The notes under the pieces are model-generated. The model saw only the letters and a list, made by a program, of their open reading frames with translations, searched no databases and was not told the origin of the DNA. From NCBI GenBank assembly GCA_963818695.1, contig CAWFTG010000011.1, forward strand, positions 620,001-684,000: a stretch of DNA of 64,000 nucleotides. Direction: 5' to 3'. The DNA is from AP-15 sp963818695 (GTDB lineage: Bacteria > Pseudomonadota > Alphaproteobacteria > ATCC43930 > CGMCC-115725). This document shows positions 52,779 through 61,700 of this stretch, piece by piece (positions within the stretch are counted from its first letter, which is position 1; each line of letters begins with the position of its first letter). The translations under genes were made by a program, and so were the position numbers.

Positions 52779-53872
52779 CAGGCAATTCCGACGGGGATGC
52801 CCATTCCCTCCCCCGCGAGCGGGGGAGGGTTAGGGTGGGGGCGCTCCGCGAGCCAGCAACGCGCGGTCCTGCCCGTACTCGGTCTGAACTCGAAGGGAGC
52901 CGCCTCGCGGCACCGGTCGAAGGCGCTCGGGCAGCGCGGCGCGAAAGAACAGCCCGGCGGCAGCGCCGCCAGATCGGGCGGCTGGCCTTCAATCGCGGTC
53001 AGCCGGTGCGCGTTGTCGGTCATCCGCGGAATCGAATTGAGCAGCGCCTCGGTATAGGGATGCGCGGGCGAATTAAAGATCTGCGAGACCGGTCCCGACT
53101 CGACGACGCGTCCGGCATACATCACAGCGAGCTGGTCGCACATTTTCGCGACGATGCCGAGATTGTGAGTGATGAAGATCAGTGCGAGATTGTGTTCGCG
53201 CTGCAGGTCGCGAAGCAGTTTGAGGTATTGCGCCTGGATCGTCAGGTCGAGGCTGGTGGTCGGCTCGTCGGCGATCAACAGCCGCGGCTCGCAGGAGATG
53301 CCGATGGCGCCGACGATGCGCTGGCGCATGCCGCCCGACATCTCGTGCGGATATTGCGTCACCCGGGTCTCCGGGGACGGGATACGAACGGCTTTGAGCA
53401 ATTCTATTGCCCGGTTCCACGCGGTAGCGCGTGAAGCGCCGTCATGCACCCGGACCGACTCGCCGACTTGGTCGCCGATCGTGAACAGCGGGTTCAGCGA
53501 CGCCATCGGGTCCTGCAGGATCATCGCGATCCGCTTGCCGCGGATGTGGCGCATTTCAGCGTCGGATCTTTCGAGGAGATCCTCTCCCTCGAGCAGCATC
53601 TTGCCGCTGACGATGCGGGCTGCGGGCGGCAGGATGCGCAGGATCGTCAGCGCCAATGTGCTTTTGCCGGAACCAAACTCGCCGACGATTCCCAATGTTT
53701 CGCCGGCACGGATGCACAGCGAAACGTCGTCGACGGCGCGCACCACCCGCGTGCCCTGCGCCGAGACGTAGTGGGTCGAGAGCTTCTGCAGTTCGAGCAG
53801 CGGGGCGGCCGTTACCGGCAAGCCCCGCCGCGTCGGCTCATAATTGACGGAGCTGGGGGTCGAATTTGACAC
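52778..53872 (-). CDS. Peptide/nickel-type ABC transporter ATP-binding protein (OppD/DppD)
   Basis: The 364-residue ATPase has a Q-loop in ILQDPMASLNPLF, the signature MSGGMRQRIVGAIG, Walker B LLIADEPTTSLD and FITHNLGIV. The C-terminal CSFAPRCPSAFDRC motif is present. Walker A reads GEFGSGKST, with Phe where relatives have Ser. The GTG start at 53872 overlaps the permease gene by 35 bases. The last 20 residues, from RPHPNPPPLAGEG on, are encoded by an intergenic palindromic repeat that has been absorbed into the coding frame. It ends one base into the next ATPase gene. Confidence 0.9.
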   Translation of the reverse strand: MSNSTPSSVNYEPTRRGLPVTAAPLLELQKLSTHYVSAQGTRVVRAVDDVSLCIRAGETLGIVGEFGSGKSTLALTILRILPPAARIVSGKMLLEGEDLLERSDAEMRHIRGKRIAMILQDPMASLNPLFTIGDQVGESVRVHDGASRATAWNRAIELLKAVRIPSPETRVTQYPHEMSGGMRQRIVGAIGISCEPRLLIADEPTTSLDLTIQAQYLKLLRDLQREHNLALIFITHNLGIVAKMCDQLAVMYAGRVVESGPVSQIFNSPAHPYTEALLNSIPRMTDNAHRLTAIEGQPPDLAALPPGCSFAPRCPSAFDRCREAAPFEFRPSTGRTARCWLAERPHPNPPPLAGEGMGIPVGIA

Positions 53873-54731
53873 GGAGCCAATCGCCGAGAAGGTTTGCCGA
53901 AAGCACCATCAGCATGATGCAACAGCCGGGGAAAACGGTCAGCCACCAATACCCGACCATGAGCCCTTGTTTGCCGTCAGAGAGCATCAATCCCCAGGCC
54001 GGTTGCGGCGGCGGCACGCCAACCCCGAGAAAGGACAAGGACGCCTCGGCGATGATCACGACGCCCAGCATCAACGTGCCGAGCACAATGGCGGTGTTGA
54101 TGATATTGGGCAGAATGTGCCGCCGCATGATCGTCCATTTGGAGCAGCCCGCGACAATCGCGAGACGGACAAACTCCCGCTCCTTCAGCGACAGCACCTC
54201 CCCGCGAATGACGCGCGCATAGCGGGTCCAATAAGTGACGCCGAGGATGAGGACGATGTTCCACATGCTCGGCCCGACGATGGCGGCGAGAAAGATCGCA
54301 AAGGTCAGCGCCGGCAATGCGAGCCAAGTATCGGTTAGGCGCATGATCACCTGATCCACCCAGCCGCCCAGATAACCCGACAGAATGCCGAGCGTCGTAC
54401 CGACTACGCCGGCAAAGATCACCGCGGTGAACCCGACCACGACCGACACCCGAGCGCCAAAAATCAGCCGCGAGAGCACGTCGCGGCCAAGCTGGTCGGT
54501 CCCGAGCAAGTATTTGGTGGTGCCGCCGGTCTGCCAAAACGGCGGTTTGAAGCGCGCGACGAGGCTGCCGATTTCGGGATTATGCGGTGCCAGCACATTG
54601 GCGAAGATCGCGACCAAACCGATGATGACGAGGATCGAAGCCGGGATCACCGGGAAATCGCCGAGCCGTGTCGTGACCGGCCGACGGCGGATGCGCGGCG
54701 GCAGGAGGACGGTTTCTGCTTGCGTGCTCAT
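53838..54731 (-). CDS. Peptide/nickel-type ABC transporter permease (OppC/DppC)
   Basis: The 297-residue membrane protein has five to six helices, with the N-terminal one at FPVIPASILVIIGLVAIFANVLAPHNP (about residues 25-50). GTDQLGRDVLSRLIFGARVS is the family hallmark, and the cytoplasmic coupling loop is LSLKEREFVRLAIVAGCSKWTIMRRHILPN, read in two blocks. It is downstream of the partner permease by six bases. The two together form the channel of the transporter. Confidence 0.93.
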   Translation of the reverse strand: MSTQAETVLLPPRIRRRPVTTRLGDFPVIPASILVIIGLVAIFANVLAPHNPEIGSLVARFKPPFWQTGGTTKYLLGTDQLGRDVLSRLIFGARVSVVVGFTAVIFAGVVGTTLGILSGYLGGWVDQVIMRLTDTWLALPALTFAIFLAAIVGPSMWNIVLILGVTYWTRYARVIRGEVLSLKEREFVRLAIVAGCSKWTIMRRHILPNIINTAIVLGTLMLGVVIIAEASLSFLGVGVPPPQPAWGLMLSDGKQGLMVGYWWLTVFPGCCIMLMVLSANLLGDWLRVKFDPQLRQL

Positions 54732-54737
54732 AGCCCC

Positions 54738-55658
54738 TCAGCTCCCCAGGCGAATGCGCGGGTCGATCACTGCATAGAGGACGTCGACCATCAAATTGAC
54801 CATGACGATCATTGCGCCGCCCATGATCACGACACCCTGCACGACCGGAAAGTCGCGAAACGCAATGCCTTCGTAGAGCAGCCGCCCGATGCCCGGCCAG
54901 GCAAAGACGGTTTCGACGACAACGGCCACATTGACCATGATGACGAGATTGACGCCGGCCAACGTCAAAACCGGGATCAGAGCATTCTTGAAGGCGTGCT
55001 TGGCAATGACCAGGGATTGGGGAAGGCCCTTGATGCGGGCGAGCTTGACATATTCCGAGCCCAATACTTCGAGCATCGAGGAGCGGGTTAGCCGCATATG
55101 AGCGGCGGCGAAATACCAGCCGAGCGCGAATGCCGGCATGATCAGGTGCAGTGGCGTGCCCGCTCCCGAGGAGGGCAGCCATCCCAGATAAACCGAGAAG
55201 ACCAGGATCATTACCAGTCCGACCCAGAAGGACGGCAACGACAGCCCGAGTAGAGCAAAGACCTTTCCGGCACTGTCCCAAAACCGCCCGACGCGCACCG
55301 CCGCCAATATCCCGCTCGGGATCCCGATCAACAGCGACAAGCCCATCGCTACGACTGCGAGCATCAGCGAGTTGGGGAGCCGCGACAGATAAAGATCCAT
55401 TACCGGGGTCCGGTAATAGAATGACTGGCCGAGATCCCCATGGAACAGGCTCGACATGAAGATGCCGTATTGCACCCACAGCGGCCGGTCGAGACCGAAC
55501 TGATGGTGAATGGCGGCGATATCCGCCGGGCTGGCGCCCGGCTCGACGAGAAGTGCCGCCGGATCGCCGGTCACGCGAACAAAGAAAAAGATTGTCAGCG
55601 ACAACAGAAATAGCGAGAGCAGCGAATAGCCGACGCGCCTGCCGATAAATTGCTTCAT
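54738..55658 (-). CDS. Peptide/nickel-type ABC transporter permease (OppB/DppB)
   Basis: The 306-residue permease starts MKQFIGRRVGYSLLSLFLL with the usual first helix, and has the periplasmic segment GLDRPLWVQYGIFMSSLFHGDLGQSFYY (in two blocks). GIPSGILAAVRVGRFWD follows. The coupling loop is EYVKLARIKGLPQSLVIAKHA, and GIAFRDFPVVQG is near the end. It is separated from its solute-binding protein gene by 210 bases that include a palindromic repeat, so expression may be differential. Confidence 0.93.
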   Translation of the reverse strand: MKQFIGRRVGYSLLSLFLLSLTIFFFVRVTGDPAALLVEPGASPADIAAIHHQFGLDRPLWVQYGIFMSSLFHGDLGQSFYYRTPVMDLYLSRLPNSLMLAVVAMGLSLLIGIPSGILAAVRVGRFWDSAGKVFALLGLSLPSFWVGLVMILVFSVYLGWLPSSGAGTPLHLIMPAFALGWYFAAAHMRLTRSSMLEVLGSEYVKLARIKGLPQSLVIAKHAFKNALIPVLTLAGVNLVIMVNVAVVVETVFAWPGIGRLLYEGIAFRDFPVVQGVVIMGGAMIVMVNLMVDVLYAVIDPRIRLGS

Positions 55659-55699
55659 GACGCCCTTAGTCTTCGACCGAATAACTTCGCTAACTTCTG

Positions 55700-55850
55700 T
55701 TGCTCGTCGTCCCGGCGAAGGCCGGGACCCACCACGCCACTAACTCTAATCTTTTGAGACCTCGCATGATATCACCTGCGACGACCGCCCGTGCGGCGGA
55801 AAGATGGACCCCGGCTTCCGCCGGGGCGACGAGTGAAAGGGTGACAATGG
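55700..55850. repeat. Inverted pair of CCCGGCGAAGGCCGGG-type palindromic repeats
   Basis: Units at 55706-55735 (GTCGTCCCGGCGAAGGCCGG onward) and 55805-55832 (GGACCCCGGCTTCCGCCGGG onward) face each other in the 210-base gap between a binding-protein gene and its permease gene. They are the same family as the unit at 11596. A hairpin here could lower permease expression relative to the binding protein. Confidence 0.7.
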
Positions 55851-55868
55851 GCAATGTGGGCCCGGCCG

Positions 55869-57462
55869 CTACGCGCTCTTTAGCGTGATGTCCTCGAAGG
55901 GGGCGGTGTAGGCGAAACCCGCGATCAGGCCGAAGGCCGACTCGCCGACCCGGGGGCCGACCCCATTGAGGAAGCCGAGCTGCCAGATCGGTGCGTAGAT
56001 CGCCTTCTCATGGACGAGCTGCTGCATCTTGTCGAGGATCGCCGCGCGCTTCTCATGGTCGGTTTCGTCGGCCTGCTGCGGGTAGAGTTCGTCGATGTCG
56101 GGGTAGCTGCCATAAGAATAAGCGCCACCCTTGACGACGAACGAGGCCAGCCGAGTCGCGGCATTACCGAAAGCACCACTCGCGCCCTGGACGATGCCCC
56201 GAGTGTATTTCTTGTCCGCATAACCGGCAAAGAACGCGGCGCGCTCGATGGGCTGCAGTTGCACGCGGATCCCGATCTGTTGGAAGTTGTCGACCGACAC
56301 CTCTGCCATATTGGCGTACGAGCTGTCGCAATACATCTGCCCGGCGTCGAAGCCATTGGGATACCCGGCTTCCGCCAGCAATTTTTTCGCCTTGGCCGGA
56401 TCGTATGCCGCAGCCGGCGGCTGCCAAAAATAGTCGAAGGTGTAAGGAATGATACTGTTCGTGATCTTGCAATAACCGAGAAACAACGCCTGACTCATGC
56501 CCTCACGGTCGATTGCGAGATTGGCGGCCTGCCGAACCTGCAGTTTGTTCCACGGCGATTTCGGGTCCCATTGCTCCGGGAAGTAGAGCCAGTTCGGCGC
56601 CTGCAGGACGACCGGCTTGAGCGTCAGGCCCGGCGTGCGGCGCAGTTCCTCGGCGAGCTCGCTGCGGATCGAGTAGGCAATGTCGACCTCGCCGCGCTTC
56701 AGAGCGGCGAGCCGCGTCGCCTCGTCCGGGATCACCTTCATGACCAAGCGCTTTACGCTGGGTGGCTTGCGCCAATACTCGTCGAAGGCTTCGAGCACCA
56801 GCTCGACCCCAGGCGTAAACGAGACGAACTTGTAGGGGCCGGCGCCGATCGGCGCCTTTTTGAAGCCGTCGTCGCCGACCTGCTCGACGTATTTCTTCGG
56901 CACGATCCAGCCGGAGCCGGAAGCGGTCGAATAAAAGGTGATAAAGTCGGGCCATGGCTTTTTGAGCTTGAAGCGGACATGCTGCGGATCGGGTGTCTCG
57001 ATCGCCGCCACATTGTCCTTCATCAGCTGGTGCGCTGCGCCGTGGTAACGCTCGAAAGAGAACTTCACATCCTCGGCGGTTACCGGCTCGCCATTGTGAA
57101 ACTTGACCCCCTTGCGCAACACGAAATCGTAGCTGAGCCCGTCCGGCGCCGCCGTCCACGACTCGGCGAGGCACGGCGTCTGCGTCTTGCCGGGCATCGG
57201 CTTCACCATGGCGTCGTGAAGCGCATATAGCACCATGTACGGGGTGATGATCCCTTCCGTCTCGGACGGGTCGAACCATGTTGGCGCAAGAGAGACGTGA
57301 ATAGCCCAGGTCAGCTGGCCGCTGGGCGCGGCCGCGAAGCTCATGCGCGGGAGCGCCGGCGACAAGGCCGAGGGCGCTTAGCGCCAAGATTTCCCGACGC
57401 GACAGGCCTGATTTGTCGGAGCCGCTGATTGGTACGCCGCGGCTGTTGAAAAGCGGACCCAT
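55869..57462 (-). CDS. Family 5 extracellular solute-binding protein, first copy (one apparent frameshift in signal peptide)
   Basis: This protein binds a peptide or similar ligand for the adjacent ABC transporter. The ATG at 57462 follows GGAGGAG and starts MGPLFNSRGV, with a twin-arginine-like LSRREILALSALGLVAGAP. The frame then changes at about 57341-57368 to FAAAPSGQLTWAIHVSLAPT, the mature N-terminus. The mature part has the SBP_bac_5 features YDFVLRKGVKFHNGEPVTAE, VKFSFERYHGAAHQ and GAGPYKFVSFTPGVELVLEA. The close paralogue upstream (57593-59185) has the same arrangement unbroken, supporting the correction. Confidence 0.85.
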
Positions 57463-57592
57463 AAAAACTCCTCCGGATGGCGGCTACTTGGATGAGCCTT
57501 GCGCCGAAGGTAGACCACCGTTGCGGGAATGTCTCGACTTTTCGAGAGCTGCTGGAATCCTCAACCGGCAGCTCTCGGTCATCACCGTTTTC

Positions 57593-59185
57593 TCAAGTGC
57601 CTTTGATCGTGATGTCCTCGTAGGGCCCGGTGTAGGCGAAATCCTTTATCAGGTCGAACCCGGACACGCCGACGCGGGGCCCGACGCCGTTGATAAATGC
57701 CAATTGCCAGATCGGCGCGACAATTGTTTTGTCATGCACCAACTGCTGCATCTTCTCGAGGACCGCCGCTCGTCGCTTGTGGTCGAGCTCGGTGGCCTGC
57801 TGCGGCGCCAATGCGTCAATGTCTGGATAGCTGCCATAGACGTAGGTCCCGCCTTTGACGATGAAGGCATCGAGACGGGTGGCGGCATTGCCGAAGGCGC
57901 CGCTGCCGCACTGGATGAGGTTCTTGTAGGCCTTGTCACCCCAGCCCTTTAAAAACCCAGCGCGCTCGATCGGACGCAGCTGCGAGCGAATGCCAACCTC
58001 CTGGAGGTTGTTGAGCACGGCTTCCCCGACGTTCGCGTAGGACGAGTCGCAGTAATAATCGCCGGCATCGAAGCCGCCGGGATGACCCGCCTCGGCCAAT
58101 AATTGCTTGGCCTTCGCCGTATCGTAAACTGCGGGCGGCGGCTGCCAGTAGAAATCATAGCTTGCCGGGATGATGCTGTTGGTGAGCTTGGAGTAGCCTA
58201 GCGTGAGGGCTTCGTTGATCGTCTTGCGGTCGAGCGCGAGGTTCGCCGCCTGCCGCACGCGCTTGTCATGCCAGGGCGATTTCGGGTCCCACTGATCGGC
58301 AAAGTAGAGCCAGAACGTCGCCGGTGAGGCCACCGGCTTTAGCGTCAGCCCCGGCGTGCTGCGCAGCTCCTCGGCAAGCTCGCCGCGGATCGAATAGACG
58401 ATGTCGACCTCGCCGCGCTTCAGCGCTGCCAACCGCGTCGACTCTTCGGGGATGACCTTGAACACCAGGCGTTTGACGCTCGGCGTCTTGCGCCAATACT
58501 GGTCGAACGCCTCGAACACCAGCTCCACACCCGGTGTGAACGACACGAATTTGTAGGGCCCGGCGCCGATCGGTGCCTTCTTGAACCCGTCATCACCGAC
58601 TTTCTCGACATATTTCTTGGGTACGATCCAGCCCGCTCCGGTGGCTGTCGCATAAAATGTAAGAAAGTCGGGCCACGGCGCTTTGAGGTTGAAGCGGACA
58701 TGCTGCGGGTCGGTGGTCTCGATCGCCGCCACCCGCTCTTGCATCAAAGAATGGGACGCGCCGCGATAGCGCTCGAACGAGAATTTGACGTCCTCGGCGG
58801 TGACCGGATCGCCGTTGTGGAATTTCGCCCCCTTACGCAACACGAAGTCGTAGGAGCGCCCGTCCTCGGCCGCCGAGAACAACTCGGCAAGGCACGGCGC
58901 CATCGGCTGGCCGGGCATCGGTTTCACAAGCGCGTCATGCAGCGCATAAAGGATCATAAAAGGTGTGATGAGCCCCGGCGTCTCGGCGGGGTCGAACCAG
59001 GTCGGCGCCAGTGAAACATGGATGCCCCAGGTCAGCTGACCCTGCGGCCCGGCGGCGCGCGCCAATAAGGGGGCGCCCCCGGCGGCAAGGCCGAGGGCGC
59101 CTAAGGTGATCAGCTCTCGCCGCGTCAGCTGAGTTCTGTTCGCGCGCGACCCAGGCTTTTCGCGGCGGCTGACAAGCGAACCCAT
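57593..59185 (-). CDS. Family 5 extracellular solute-binding protein, second copy
   Basis: The 530-residue paralogue of the neighbouring binding protein has an export signal containing LTRRELITLGALGLAAGG and ending near LLARAAGPQGQ. The mature part shares most residues with its neighbour: IHVSLAPTWFDPAETPGLIT, YDFVLRKGAKFHNGDPVTAE, and GAGPYKFVSFTPGVELVFEA. GGAGGAGGTC precedes the ATG at 59185. Two binding proteins serving one channel usually means two ligand specificities. The C-terminal domains have diverged more than the N-terminal ones, consistent with that. Confidence 0.92.
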   Translation of the reverse strand: MGSLVSRREKPGSRANRTQLTRRELITLGALGLAAGGAPLLARAAGPQGQLTWGIHVSLAPTWFDPAETPGLITPFMILYALHDALVKPMPGQPMAPCLAELFSAAEDGRSYDFVLRKGAKFHNGDPVTAEDVKFSFERYRGASHSLMQERVAAIETTDPQHVRFNLKAPWPDFLTFYATATGAGWIVPKKYVEKVGDDGFKKAPIGAGPYKFVSFTPGVELVFEAFDQYWRKTPSVKRLVFKVIPEESTRLAALKRGEVDIVYSIRGELAEELRSTPGLTLKPVASPATFWLYFADQWDPKSPWHDKRVRQAANLALDRKTINEALTLGYSKLTNSIIPASYDFYWQPPPAVYDTAKAKQLLAEAGHPGGFDAGDYYCDSSYANVGEAVLNNLQEVGIRSQLRPIERAGFLKGWGDKAYKNLIQCGSGAFGNAATRLDAFIVKGGTYVYGSYPDIDALAPQQATELDHKRRAAVLEKMQQLVHDKTIVAPIWQLAFINGVGPRVGVSGFDLIKDFAYTGPYEDITIKGT

Positions 59186-59312
59186 GACCTCCTCCGTTCG
59201 GCTGGCCCTTGAGCAGGGCCTTGCGTCAAGAGTATGTCAGCAATGCATCAATGTCACGGCTCTCGAAGAAATTCGCCGGGATTATTTCCTTGGGCCGCTT
59301 CGGGGCTCTTCT

Positions 59313-61616
59313 TCAATCAGCCTGCGACGGCGGATCGAATGCCCTTACCGGCGGCAATGGGCCGTCGAACCGCTCGATCTCGATTACGGTCAGCTGTCCG
59401 GTGCAGCCTTGCGCGAGGTTCGACGTGCCCGCGTCGCGCGTCAGGAGGTTCGGGTTGCCGTGCACGCAGATTGGGTCATCGGCGGTCGGGTCCGCGGGGT
59501 CGTACCAGGCGCCGGTTGAGAGCTGAACGATGCCCGGGCGCAATGCATCGCTCAATACCGCGCCGGCGAGGCATGCGCCGCGGTCGTTGAAGAGACGGAC
59601 TATGTCGCCGTCGGCAATGCCTCGCGCCGCGGCATTTTGCGGATGGATACGGACCGGCTCGCGGCCCTTGACCTTCGATTTGAAGCTGGTGGCGCCGAAA
59701 TCCAACTGGCTGTGCAGGCGGGTCGCCGGCTGATTGGCGATGAGCTGCAGCGGAAAACGAGAATTCGGGCGCTCCGCGGGCGGCAGCCAAGCGGGATGTC
59801 CGGGGCAGTTCGTGTAACCGAACCCCGCAATCGTCGCGGAGGCGATCTCGATCTTGCCGCTCGGGGTCGGCAGCGGCGCCGCGGTAGGGTCGCGGCGGAA
59901 CGCCCGCACGATCCCGCCGTGCCAGGGCAGGGTCGGCAAAGCCAGCTCGCCCGCCTCCCAGAACTCGTGGAAATCGGCAGCCTGCGCACCACGCTCCAGC
60001 AGTGCGCGGCGCGTCGGCTCGTAGAGATGCCGCAGCCACTGCCGCGCCGAGCGGCCTCTTGTGAATTGCTCGGCAATACCGAGGCGCTCCGCCACCCCAG
60101 AAAAGATGTCGTAATCGTCGCGTGCCTCGGCATGGGGCGCCACCGCCCGGTGCATCGCCACGAGCAGCGGATCACCGGCGGACCCCCCAATGTCTTCGCG
60201 CTCCAAGGTAATGGTTGCCGGCAACACGATATCGGCGTGCCGGGCGGTCGCGGTCCATACCGAATCATGCACGATGACGGTGTCCGGCCGCGCAAAGGCG
60301 TCGCGCAGCCGGTTCAGATCCTGATGGTGATGGAACGGATTGCCGCCCGCCCAATAAACCAGCTTGATGTCGGGATAGGTGAGCCGCTGGCCGTTGAATT
60401 CGAACGCCTCCCCCGGATGAAGCAGCATGTCGGAGATGCGCGCCACCGGAATGAAATCGGCAATGCTGTTGCGCTCGATCGGCAAGGTCGGAAGCGGTAC
60501 GGCCAGCGGCGGCTTCCCGGTATTGGAGGTCGATCCCAGTGCATAGGCGAAACCGCCGCCCGGCAATCCGATCTGGCCCAGCAGGGCCGCCAGCACGATA
60601 CCCATCCAGACCGGCTGCTCGCCATGTTCGGCGCGCTGCAATGATTGGGAGCAGGTGATCAGCGTACGCCGGCGGGCGGCATGCCGCGCGATCCTAATGA
60701 TCTCATCGGCCGGCATGCCGCAAATTGCGGATGCCCAGTCGGCATCCTTCGGCTGACCGTCAGCGTGACCGAGCAGGTAGCCCTCGAAGATCTCGTAGCC
60801 GACGCAGTATCGGTCGAGGAAAGGGCGGTCGTGCAGGCCCTCGCTGACCAGCGTGTGCGCGATCCCGAGCATCAGAGCCACATCCGTCCCCGGGCGGGTC
60901 GGGTGCCACACCGCATCGATTTCGCCCGGCAGATCGTCGCATAGCGGGCTGATCAGATGGAATTCCGCGCCGCGCTGGCGGGCGGCGCGCAACCGGGCCC
61001 GCGCGATGTGCTCGCCGGTGCCGCCGCCGCCGACATCGTTGTTCTTCAGCGCCATGCCGCCAAAGGCCAGAATCAGCGCGCTGTGCGCGACCAGCTCGTC
61101 CCAGCTGACATTGTTGCCGGCGACGGCCTCCTGCGGCCCGATGACGTGCGGCAATATCACCGTCGCCGCGCCCGAACTGTAGCTGCCCACCGACCGGACA
61201 TAGCCGCCGGCCGTATTCAGAAACCTATGCAGCTGGCGCGGCGCGTCGTGAAAGCGCCCGGCGCTGGCCCACCCATAGGAGCCGCCGAACACCGCAGACG
61301 CGCCATAATCCCTGTAGACCCGACGCAATTCCGCTGCGATCAGATCGAGCGCCTGCGGCCAGTCGACCGCTATGAACTCGTCTCTCCCGCGGTCTCGGTC
61401 GGAGCCCGGGCCATGTTCGAGCCAACCCCGCCGAACCATCGGTCTCGAGATCCGCGCGCGATGCGCAACCGAGGCCGGAATATTGCCGAGCAGTGGCGAC
61501 GGGTCGGCGTCGCGCGGATGCGGCACGACCTCGATGCCGTCGCCGCGGCGCAGCACCGAAAAGGCGCCCCAATGCGAGCTGTGCGGAACGCCTCGACGCG
61601 GAAAATGGGCGGACAT
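59313..61616 (-). CDS. Molybdopterin-dependent oxidoreductase, biotin sulfoxide/TMAO reductase-like
   Basis: The 767-residue DMSO reductase-family protein lacks an N-terminal iron-sulfur motif. The candidate molybdenum serine lies in RSVGSYSSGAATV; other features are FGGSYGWASAGRFHDAPRQL, NPFHHHQDLNRLRDAF, VLPATITLEREDIGGS and the C-terminal cap segment QLIANQPATRLHSQLDFGA with VRIHPQNAAARGIADGDIV. There is no signal peptide, favouring a cytoplasmic BisC-like enzyme that reduces an S- or N-oxide. It lies 127 bases upstream of the peptide-transport genes in the same direction, so the transporter may bring in its substrate. Confidence 0.88.
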   Translation of the reverse strand: MSAHFPRRGVPHSSHWGAFSVLRRGDGIEVVPHPRDADPSPLLGNIPASVAHRARISRPMVRRGWLEHGPGSDRDRGRDEFIAVDWPQALDLIAAELRRVYRDYGASAVFGGSYGWASAGRFHDAPRQLHRFLNTAGGYVRSVGSYSSGAATVILPHVIGPQEAVAGNNVSWDELVAHSALILAFGGMALKNNDVGGGGTGEHIARARLRAARQRGAEFHLISPLCDDLPGEIDAVWHPTRPGTDVALMLGIAHTLVSEGLHDRPFLDRYCVGYEIFEGYLLGHADGQPKDADWASAICGMPADEIIRIARHAARRRTLITCSQSLQRAEHGEQPVWMGIVLAALLGQIGLPGGGFAYALGSTSNTGKPPLAVPLPTLPIERNSIADFIPVARISDMLLHPGEAFEFNGQRLTYPDIKLVYWAGGNPFHHHQDLNRLRDAFARPDTVIVHDSVWTATARHADIVLPATITLEREDIGGSAGDPLLVAMHRAVAPHAEARDDYDIFSGVAERLGIAEQFTRGRSARQWLRHLYEPTRRALLERGAQAADFHEFWEAGELALPTLPWHGGIVRAFRRDPTAAPLPTPSGKIEIASATIAGFGYTNCPGHPAWLPPAERPNSRFPLQLIANQPATRLHSQLDFGATSFKSKVKGREPVRIHPQNAAARGIADGDIVRLFNDRGACLAGAVLSDALRPGIVQLSTGAWYDPADPTADDPICVHGNPNLLTRDAGTSNLAQGCTGQLTVIEIERFDGPLPPVRAFDPPSQAD

Positions 61617-61700
61617 CTGGATAAATCCTGTGCGAAAGGCCGCGAGGACTGCTGCAAAACGCTGGCTAGCGAGGGAGTTGTTGAACCAACGGCACGAAGG

